Assembly: GCA_045222295.1 (NCBI GenBank)
Contig: JBGUXP010000022.1
Span: 13,853-77,852 of the forward strand
DNA: 64,000 bases
Source of the DNA: Colimorpha sp045222295
GTDB lineage: Bacteria; Bacteroidota; Bacteroidia; Bacteroidales; P3
Reading direction: 5' to 3'
Part shown: positions 25,643 through 31,575 of the stretch, in pieces
How positions within the stretch are numbered: position 1 is the first letter of the stretch
Layout: the number at the start of each line of letters is the position of its first letter
Position numbers and translations under genes: made by a program
The notes under the pieces: model-generated
What the model was told of the DNA's origin: nothing
The model's input: only the letters and a program-made list of their open reading frames with translations
The model's database searches: none

Positions 25643-26710
25643 ATGAAAAGAGGATTTGGTAGTGACAATCATTCGGGCATCAGCCCGGAGGTGCTGCGGG
25701 CTATAGCCGACGCCAATACCGACCATGCCTTGGCCTATGGCGATGACGAGTGGTGTGCCCGCACGGAATGTTTCTTCCGTGATGCCTTTGGTTCCCAGGC
25801 CAAGGTATACTTTGTCTTCAATGGTACCGGGGCTAATGTGCTGAATATTGATGCCATGTGCCGTTCGCATGAAGCGGTGGTCTGTGCAGAGACGGCGCAT
25901 ATCAACGTTGACGAGTGTGGTGCTCCGCAACGCGTGGTGGGCTGCCGCCTGCTGACGGTGGATACCCCCGACGGTAAACTCACTCCTGCTCTTGTGCGTA
26001 CGCGCCTCCACGGATTCGGCTTCGAGCACCATTCGCAGCCTCGTGCCATTAGCATCTCACAGCCCACAGAGTTGGGGACCCTCTATTCCCTCGATGAGAT
26101 TAGTGCTCTTGCCGACCTCGCACACGAGTACAATATGTATTTACATATGGATGGTGCCCGTTTGGCCAATGCGGCCGTAGCCTTGGGGTGCTCTTTCAAG
26201 GAAATGACCACCAACCTTGGTGTCGACTGTCTCTCTTTCGGTGGCACCAAGAACGGCCTCCTGATGGGCGAGAGTGTGGTGATACTTAATCCAACCCTCG
26301 ATGTCGACCTCAAATACCGCCGCAAGCAGATGACGCAGCTCTCCAGTAAGATGCGCTTTATGGCTGCACAGTTCGAAGCGTATTTGCAAGGAGTGAAAGG
26401 GTGTGAAAGGACAAATGCAGAAAATATTATGCCGTTGTGGTATAGGAATGCTGCTCACAGCAATGCTATGGCACAGCTACTCTACAAAGAAGTGCATTCT
26501 TTAGGAGTTAAGGTGATGTACCCCGTGCAGGTCAATAGCGTCTTCGTGCAGCTGCCCGCCGACGTGTGGCATGCCCTGCAGAAGGAATACTTCTTCTACG
26601 ATTGGGATGAAGCAGAGAACATTGTCCGCTGGATGTGTTCCTTCGACACCACTGAAGAGGACATCCACGCCTTTGTCGTCGCCCTGAAAAAGCACCTCCA
26701 ACGCCCCTAA
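25643..26710 (+). CDS. ltaE: Low-specificity L-threonine aldolase
   Basis: This PLP enzyme splits threonine or allo-threonine to glycine and acetaldehyde, another source of glycine beside glyA and gcvH. The 355-residue protein has FGSDNHSGISPEVL at the start, FVFNGTGANVL, the PLP aspartate in LHMDGARLANA and the Schiff-base lysine K203 in SFGGTKNGLLMGE. Residues of about 248-263 (LQGVKGCERTNAENIM) look like an AT-rich, repeat-like insertion between two conserved helices. It lies 27 bases after rho; the spacer holds the GGTTTACGGTTTAAAGTTTA repeat word that also expands rnpB. Confidence 0.92.
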   Translation: MKRGFGSDNHSGISPEVLRAIADANTDHALAYGDDEWCARTECFFRDAFGSQAKVYFVFNGTGANVLNIDAMCRSHEAVVCAETAHINVDECGAPQRVVGCRLLTVDTPDGKLTPALVRTRLHGFGFEHHSQPRAISISQPTELGTLYSLDEISALADLAHEYNMYLHMDGARLANAAVALGCSFKEMTTNLGVDCLSFGGTKNGLLMGESVVILNPTLDVDLKYRRKQMTQLSSKMRFMAAQFEAYLQGVKGCERTNAENIMPLWYRNAAHSNAMAQLLYKEVHSLGVKVMYPVQVNSVFVQLPADVWHALQKEYFFYDWDEAENIVRWMCSFDTTEEDIHAFVVALKKHLQRP

Positions 26711-26711
26711 A

Positions 26712-26755
26712 GTCCCTAGAGTCTCTAGGGTCCCTAAGGTCTCTAGAGTCCCTCC
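26712..26755 (+). repeat. Five 9-nt tandem units after ltaE
   Basis: GTCCCTAGA, GTCTCTAGG, GTCCCTAAG, GTCTCTAGA and GTCCCTCC follow the stop directly. Neighbouring units form short hairpins (CTAGAG-t-CTCTAG, TAGGG-t-CCCTA), then a run of A. This is the same architecture as the glyA and argF terminators. Confidence 0.8.
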
Positions 26756-26804
26756 AAAAAAAAATCACCACAACTGGTGACCCCTTTCATCTGCAGAATA
26801 ACAG

Positions 26805-26812
26805 TAATTTTG
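26805..26812 (+). promoter_or_regulatory. Promoter -7 box of feoB
   Basis: TAATTTTG, 20 bases before the feoB ATG. Confidence 0.55.
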
Positions 26813-26831
26813 CAGCATAAAACGATATTGA

Positions 26832-28853
26832 ATGAAACGATATAAAATAGTCGTAACGGGAGCATCAAACAGCGGTAAGTCAGAGCTCTGCAAGTCATTG
26901 CAAGAGGCTGTCGCCTGTCGTGCTGACGGGGTGAAAATTGACTGGGTTGAGGTGCATGACTGCGAGATTGTGGAGTCTCACAATCCCGATGTGGTGCTGC
27001 AGGTTGTTGATAGTACCGACCTTGACGAGAGCCTCGTCTTCACTCCTCAGCTCATCGACATGCACCGCCGCTTGCTTCTGGCATTCAACAAATACGACCT
27101 TCTTCTCTCTACCGGCCATTCCCTCGATGTCGGCAGCATCGAGAAGCAGATGGGTGTCCTTGCTCGTATCGTAAACCCATTGACTGGTGAGGGTATCGAC
27201 GATCTTGCCTCGCAGGTCATCAGCGCCGCCGAGGGTAGGGTGGAGGTCTTGCGTCACGTCCATGTCGACTATGGTCAGGATGTCATGCATGCCGTCAAAC
27301 GCATCATCAACTTCCTTGCCCATCATCACTCATCACTCATCACTCATCACTCTAAGCGCTATCTCGCCATTCGCCTTCTCGAGCGCCCAGAGGAGACGCT
27401 TCCGCTCTTCCAGACCGAATCTTATTATAACGATCTCGCAGCACTTGTCGAGCGCGAGCGGCACCAGCTTCTTCTCGAGCTCAAACGCAGCCCTGAGGAC
27501 ATTATCCACGAGGCTCGTCATGGTTATGTCAGTGGAGCACTCGCTACCGCACTCACCCATAGCGACGACGATAGCGACCATACCCTCCAGCAGCGTGTCG
27601 ACGCTGTTCTCACTAATCGCTGGATGGGCTTCCCCATCCTTGTAGCTGTCTTGTTTGTTGTCTTCGAGTGCACCTTCACCTTGGGGGCTTATCCGCAGGA
27701 CTGGATACAGGCTGGCATCGACGCCCTCTGCTCCTGGCTCTCCTCCGCAATGCCCGGAGGGTGGTTCTCTTCGATGATTGTCGACGGTGTCGTACAAGGC
27801 GTGGGAGCAGTTCTTGCTTTCCTCCCCAACATCATTATACTCTTTTTCTTCCTCTCCATTCTCGAAGATATCGGCTATATGGCGCGTGCAGCCTACCTCA
27901 TGGACGGCATCATGCACCGTGTGGGGCTCCACGGCCGTTCCTTCATACCCATGCTTGTCGGCTTCGGCTGCAATGTCCCGGCCATCATGGCGGCGCGCGA
28001 CATACAGAACCGCCGCGACCGCACCCTCACCATGCTCATGATTCCCTTCATGAGCTGCTCGGCCCGCTTGCCTGTCTACCTCCTGCTGGTCTCCGCATTC
28101 TTCGCCGACTATAAGGCGCTGGTGATGATCTCTCTCTACCTTGTCGGCATTCTCCTCTCCATTCTCTTCGCATTGGTCATGAAGCACACTCCTTGGTTCC
28201 GCAAGGATCGTGACGAGGACTACGTCAGCGAGCTGCCTGCCTTCCGTCGTCCCACCCTCCGCAACACCGGCATGCACATCTGGGAGCGCTGCGCCGACTA
28301 CCTGAAGAAAATCTCCACCGTCATCCTTCTGGCTTCCGTCATCATCTGGGCACTCAGCTTCTTCCCTCGCCCCACCAGCAATGCGGCAGCCAGCTCCCCT
28401 CTCGACAACTCCTATCTCGCAGCCATCGGACGCGCCATCGACCCCGTGATGGAGCCCCTGGGTTTCGATTGGAAGATGAATGTCTGCATCCTCACTGGTC
28501 TCCCAGCCAAGGAAGCCATTGTCAGCACCATGGCCATCCTCTACCACGACTCTGCTCCCGTAGCGCCAGCCAGCTCCCCCTCTAAGCTAGAGGGGGTGGA
28601 CGCCCAACGGGCGGACGGGGGCGTGTGTCAAGACGACGAGCTCGCCCTGGCTACAACCCTCCGCGAGCGCCACATCTTCACTCCCGCCACAGCCTTCGGC
28701 TTCATGATGTTCGTCCTGCTCTACTTCCCCTGTGTAGCCACTATCGCCACTCTCCGCCGCCAGATTGGACGTGGATGGGCCGCCTTCTCGGTCGTCAACT
28801 CCCTCCTCCTCGCCTGGCTCATGGCTTTCCTGATCCACTTGTTGTTTGTCTAA
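26832..28853 (+). CDS. feoB: FeoB-type ferrous iron transporter with reduced G domain
   Basis: An inner-membrane Fe(II) permease family protein of 673 residues. The membrane part shows both Gate domains (GFGCNVPAIMAARD; TGLPAKEAIVSTMAILY) and multiple TM helices. The N-terminal G domain has a P loop GASNSGKS (10-17) and NKYD (86-89). The usual segment with the effector loop and the DxPG motif is missing; only about 35 residues separate the P loop from PDVVLQVVDSTDLDE. GTP hydrolysis may therefore be altered. Two insertions come from repeats: HHHSSLITHHS (164-174) from four CATCACT units, and SSPSKLEGVDAQRADGGVCQ near 581-600 from the palindromic element. No FeoA gene or FeoA domain is seen. 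Confidence 0.9.
   Translation: MKRYKIVVTGASNSGKSELCKSLQEAVACRADGVKIDWVEVHDCEIVESHNPDVVLQVVDSTDLDESLVFTPQLIDMHRRLLLAFNKYDLLLSTGHSLDVGSIEKQMGVLARIVNPLTGEGIDDLASQVISAAEGRVEVLRHVHVDYGQDVMHAVKRIINFLAHHHSSLITHHSKRYLAIRLLERPEETLPLFQTESYYNDLAALVERERHQLLLELKRSPEDIIHEARHGYVSGALATALTHSDDDSDHTLQQRVDAVLTNRWMGFPILVAVLFVVFECTFTLGAYPQDWIQAGIDALCSWLSSAMPGGWFSSMIVDGVVQGVGAVLAFLPNIIILFFFLSILEDIGYMARAAYLMDGIMHRVGLHGRSFIPMLVGFGCNVPAIMAARDIQNRRDRTLTMLMIPFMSCSARLPVYLLLVSAFFADYKALVMISLYLVGILLSILFALVMKHTPWFRKDRDEDYVSELPAFRRPTLRNTGMHIWERCADYLKKISTVILLASVIIWALSFFPRPTSNAAASSPLDNSYLAAIGRAIDPVMEPLGFDWKMNVCILTGLPAKEAIVSTMAILYHDSAPVAPASSPSKLEGVDAQRADGGVCQDDELALATTLRERHIFTPATAFGFMMFVLLYFPCVATIATLRRQIGRGWAAFSVVNSLLLAWLMAFLIHLLFV
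27324..27351 (+). repeat. CATCACT x4 inside feoB
   Basis: Four exact 7-nt units encode the His/Ser-rich insert HHSSLITHHS in the stalk region of FeoB. Confidence 0.85.
28573..28630 (+). repeat. In-frame palindromic element, copy 2 (feoB)
   Basis: Same order of parts as the galE copy: GCTCCCCCTCTAAGCTAGAG hairpin, GCCCAACGGGC hairpin, GACGGGGGCGTGTGT tail. It is translated in the same frame as in galE (SPSKLEGVDAQRADGGVC). Confidence 0.9.
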
Positions 28854-28862
28854 TGGTAAAAT

Positions 28863-28902
28863 AACAAGACTCCCCGCAGGTACTACTGCGGGGAGTCTTG
28901 TT
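28863..28902. terminator. Perfect bidirectional terminator after feoB
   Basis: AACAAGACTCCCCGCAG (28863-28879) and CTGCGGGGAGTCTTGTT (28886-28902) form a 17-bp perfect stem with a 6-base loop between two convergent genes. Confidence 0.9.
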
Positions 28903-28920
28903 GAGCTGTCTGACAATGGA

Positions 28921-29574
28921 TCAGCCGATATTGCCGCTGCCGATATAGACGCTGTCGCTCGTGAGGCCGGCATTGAAGATGTCGCCGCCGAGGGTGAAGC
29001 CCCACAGGTGCACCTTCATGCCACCCCAGTAGGAGGGCACCATGATGCTGATGCTCTTGACACTGCGCTTCACGGGAGCCGACAGGATGCCACCCTTGGT
29101 GTCGGGACAGTAGACGAAGAGGTATACCTGATCGTCGAGACTCGTCTTGTCAATCTCCTCGTTGGTGTCGAAGGCTACCTCCACCTGCTGGGGAGTGTCG
29201 AAGTCCGCCGTGCCGAACTGCACGCCTGGCAGCGACCCGTTGGCGACCTCGAGGTCGGCGTAGTCAATGGTTACCGAGTCGACGGTGGTGGCCTGCACGG
29301 CCTCCCAGTTCTTCTTCACGAAGACATTGGCCTCGGTAGTGCGGCTGCGGGAAGCGTCATTGTGCAGGCCGAGGCGGATGGCCGACAGGAAAGCAGAAGC
29401 CAGGTCGCTGATGGCCGTGAAGCGGGCTCGTACCAGCAGCTGGGAGTTGTTCTTGCTGTCATGGATGCGACGCACATAGGCTCGCATCACGGGGGTGCCT
29501 TTCCAGAAAGAGCCCACAACGGTGCCCACTTTTCCAAAGAAACCATCCAGAATTCCACGATTGATTGTTGCCAT
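28921..29574 (-). CDS. DUF6266 family protein
   Basis: A 217-residue protein without signal peptide. It opens with the family hallmark MATINRGILDGFFGKVGTVV followed by GSFWKGTPVMRA, and has the typical end KVHLWGFTLGGDIF...DSVYIGSGNIG. The function of DUF6266 is unknown. Members are common in Bacteroidetes accessory regions and look like small beta-rich proteins. A second member runs off the right end of the window (63.7-64 kb) and shares the xVLSAPxxR...KxVHLxGF pattern. Here it lies downstream of a helix-turn-helix gene on the same strand. Confidence 0.8.
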   Translation of the reverse strand: MATINRGILDGFFGKVGTVVGSFWKGTPVMRAYVRRIHDSKNNSQLLVRARFTAISDLASAFLSAIRLGLHNDASRSRTTEANVFVKKNWEAVQATTVDSVTIDYADLEVANGSLPGVQFGTADFDTPQQVEVAFDTNEEIDKTSLDDQVYLFVYCPDTKGGILSAPVKRSVKSISIMVPSYWGGMKVHLWGFTLGGDIFNAGLTSDSVYIGSGNIG

Positions 29575-29735
29575 AATTTTTAATGTTTTAAAAGGTTAAT
29601 AAAAAATGTTTTTTTCTTTTGTCCCCTCGGGTGGCCCGCCTTCGGAGACTGCTTTGTCGGTCGCGACGACAATGACAATATACGTCCTATGATGCGGCAA
29701 GGTGAAAATGTTCCGCTTGTTTCCATCTTTTGCCG

Positions 29736-30200
29736 TTAGTTTCCTTCTGTTTCCTCTAGGGAATTAATGGCTGTATTGTCGAAACGGCCGTTGTCCAGGA
29801 TGGCGTTGCGTTGCAATACATCCTCTATCTCGTCGCGCGAATAGTAGAGTTTGCGTCCCAGCAGCGAGGGATGGAAGATGCCGCGTCGTGTCCAGTTGCG
29901 AAGGGTGCGCACCGACACATGCAGTATGCGGCACACGTCGGCCACGTCCAGCCACTCCACAGCCGGTACATGGTCGGGACGCTCCACGGCGAGGGTCGTG
30001 GTGCCCCGTGTGGCAGGGTATTCGCGGTGCATCAGTTTCTCTATCTGACTGTTGCTCATTTTGTTGCCGAGACGGATGCTGATGCTGAAGTTGCCAATCC
30101 GCCCGTCGGGCGTGCGGTAAAGCACATAGACCAGCGAGGGCTCCGCCTCGTAGTCCAACTCAAGGATATGCAGGATTTCCTGCAGGGTCTCTTTCGTCAT
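29736..30200 (-). CDS. Helix-turn-helix (excisionase/MerR-type) protein
   Basis: A 154-residue protein with two parts. Residues 1-80 form a mixed domain (LHILELDYEAEPSLVYVLYR) of unknown role. Residues of about 82-135 form a winged-helix domain of the excisionase type, WLDVADVCRILHVSVRTLRN, WTRRGIFHPSLLGRKLYYSR and DEIEDVLQR. In Bacteroidetes this domain is found in regulators and helper proteins of mobile or accessory regions. It has its own promoter at 30242-30249 and is divergent from the orphan gene at 30417. The DUF6266 gene lies 161 bases downstream. Confidence 0.75.
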   Translation of the reverse strand: MTKETLQEILHILELDYEAEPSLVYVLYRTPDGRIGNFSISIRLGNKMSNSQIEKLMHREYPATRGTTTLAVERPDHVPAVEWLDVADVCRILHVSVRTLRNWTRRGIFHPSLLGRKLYYSRDEIEDVLQRNAILDNGRFDNTAINSLEETEGN

Positions 30201-30241
30201 TTTTCTTTTCTCCTTTCTTTATGTTTGTTGTTTGTCGCCGG

Positions 30242-30249
30242 CAAAAGTA
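30242..30249 (-). promoter_or_regulatory. Promoter -7 box of the helix-turn-helix gene
   Basis: CAAAAGTA on the plus strand reads TACTTTTG on the minus strand, 42 bases before the start. Confidence 0.5.
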
Positions 30250-30344
30250 GACCTTCTTCCATAGATGAAAAGGCTAGGGGAGAGGAGGTGTCATTTGATT
30301 GGTGTCGGTGGTGTTATTTCGGTATATTAAAAGTGATATAATAG

Positions 30345-30375
30345 TTGTATTTTTGAGAAATAATACCTACCTTTG
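30345..30375 (+). promoter_or_regulatory. Promoter of the orphan gene at 30417
   Basis: TTG (30345-30347), 20-nt spacer, TACCTTTG (30368-30375). The ATG follows 41 bases later. Confidence 0.7.
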
Positions 30376-30416
30376 CACTTTGATTCCATGTCCCGGAGTG
30401 GCATGGACTGGAAGCT

Positions 30417-31154
30417 ATGTCGCTGACAGAGTGGTTAAAAACGGCTTATGGGGTGGATTTCCTCCCGGGGGGCGGACTGCATGGCGGCCCGCTGGCCGAG
30501 GCCTTCTGTCGTGCCCTTGAGGAGGCTGGGCTGGATTACGGGACCCAGCGTGCCGCTCTCGTCGAGGCTGCCGACCGCCGCCACGATCTGGCCTTCGGCA
30601 ATGCTTGTCTCGACCATGCCGAAGCCATCGATGCCTACCTTGCAAGGCGTGCCGCCTTGGTAGACCGTGAGGTGAGAAAATGTCGTTCCGGTGTTGTCAA
30701 AAACAAGGAATGGGCTGCCGGTGCCGAGTATGCCGAGCTGCGTTTTGCCGCCGCCCGGCCGCCCGACGGCGACCTGCTCGATGCTGTCGACGACATGTGT
30801 CGGCGGCTGGCCGGAGAGGGCTATGTGGAGCTCCGCGACGACGTGGTGCGCGACCTGCGACAAGGGCTGGGTTACTACCGCCCCGGCGAGGACCCTGTGC
30901 GCCGCCGCCATACCGTGCGGTGGCTTCGCGGTCAGAACGCCCTCCTCTGCTGGATAGCTGTCATGCTCGGTGGCCGTGACCCTCTCATACGTGTGGCCGG
31001 TGGTGCCCCTGGCTGTTGGGTCACCGCCGCAAGCCTCTTCGTTGACCGTCAAGGACGGGCCTTCACCTATGCGCGCCTCGAACATGGTGTCCTCCGCAAC
31101 GAGCTCCAGGAGCGCTGGCTCCTCTCCTTGATTCCCCGCAGTCCGTGGTTTTGA
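30417..31154 (+). CDS. Orphan GC-rich protein of unknown function
   Basis: A 245-residue protein without signal peptide or membrane segments, rich in Arg, Ala, Asp and Gly. Its predicted helices include LTEWLKTAYGVDFLPGGG, LAEAFCRALEEAGLDYGTQR and DLLDAVDDMCRRLAGEGYVE. I do not recognise a family. The frame is supported by a consensus promoter upstream and strong third-position GC. A long antisense frame over the same DNA is a shadow of that bias. It faces the helix-turn-helix gene across a divergent promoter region, so the two may be regulated together. Confidence 0.6.
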   Translation: MSLTEWLKTAYGVDFLPGGGLHGGPLAEAFCRALEEAGLDYGTQRAALVEAADRRHDLAFGNACLDHAEAIDAYLARRAALVDREVRKCRSGVVKNKEWAAGAEYAELRFAAARPPDGDLLDAVDDMCRRLAGEGYVELRDDVVRDLRQGLGYYRPGEDPVRRRHTVRWLRGQNALLCWIAVMLGGRDPLIRVAGGAPGCWVTAASLFVDRQGRAFTYARLEHGVLRNELQERWLLSLIPRSPWF

Positions 31155-31184
31155 TTTAACAAAAATTAAGATTCTGTTGTCCTG

Positions 31185-31261
31185 TTTTGGGGTAAAAATG
31201 CTTTTGGGTTCGTAAAAAGGGGTGTTTCATTCACCCAAAATAAGCGATTTTTACCCCAAAA
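31185..31261. repeat. Long inverted repeat upstream of the surface-protein locus
   Basis: TTTTGGGGTAAAAAT (31185-31199) pairs perfectly with ATTTTTACCCCAAAA (31247-31261). The helix continues as GCTTTTGGGT against ACCCAAAATAAGC with a small bulge, leaving a 23-base loop. It may end transcription of the orphan gene or act as a regulatory element. Confidence 0.75.
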
Positions 31262-31278
31262 GACTTTTCTTTAGTCGA

Positions 31279-31343
31279 AAAATTTTCCTCTAAGCGAAAA
31301 AAAAATTTCCTCCAGTGGAAATTTCCGTTAGAGGAAAAATTTT
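31279..31343. repeat. Nested inverted repeats
   Basis: An outer pair AAAATTTTCCTCTAA (31279-31293) with TTAGAGGAAAAATTTT (31328-31343) encloses a perfect inner hairpin AAATTTCC-tccagt-GGAAATTT (31303-31324). This is 45 bases before a tiny membrane-protein gene. Confidence 0.7.
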
Positions 31344-31387
31344 TACTAGAAAATTATTTTTTTTGCGTACCGAAAAAAAAACTTTCT

Positions 31388-31540
31388 ATGTCGACAAAAC
31401 TAATTATTCTTCTCTCGCTCGGTGCCCTGGTCCTCGGGACACTCATCTGGCAGATTGTCCGTGCCTGGCGCTACCGCAAGAACCATCCCGACGAAATCTT
31501 CTGGCCCTACAACGGCATTTTAAACGACAAAAAGAAATGA
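31388..31540 (+). CDS. Tiny single-pass membrane protein (50 aa)
   Basis: MSTKLIILLSLGALVLGTLI begins a single membrane helix. WQIVRAWRYRKNHPDEIFW follows as a basic cytoplasmic stretch, and the protein ends NGILNDKKK. It is too short for most gene finders. Its stop codon overlaps the start of a 12-codon frame, and that in turn overlaps the start of the surface-protein gene, so translation of the three could be coupled. No family recognised. Confidence 0.55.
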   Translation: MSTKLIILLSLGALVLGTLIWQIVRAWRYRKNHPDEIFWPYNGILNDKKK

Positions 31541-31575
31541 ACGATAACAGCGACAAAAAAGACAACGAAATATGA
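31537..31575 (+). CDS. Possible 12-codon coupling ORF
   Basis: ATGAACGATAACAGCGAC... encodes MNDNSDKKDNEI. It begins in the ATGA of the preceding stop and ends with TGA (31573-31575) overlapping the surface-protein ATG at 31572. It may only serve to carry ribosomes to the next start, or it may be chance. Confidence 0.25.
   Translation: MNDNSDKKDNEI

Noticed and set aside
27324..27351. CRISPR-like short array
   Set aside because: Units are 7 nt, contiguous, without spacers and inside feoB; no cas genes are present in the window.
30435..31085. 216-codon antisense frame over the orphan gene
   Set aside because: The plus-strand gene has a consensus promoter at the right distance, and the antisense frame looks like its GC shadow.
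31185..31261. Invertible promoter of a phase-variable locus
   Set aside because: Only 23 bases lie between the arms and they contain no promoter, so inversion would change little. Kept only as an unexplained inverted repeat.
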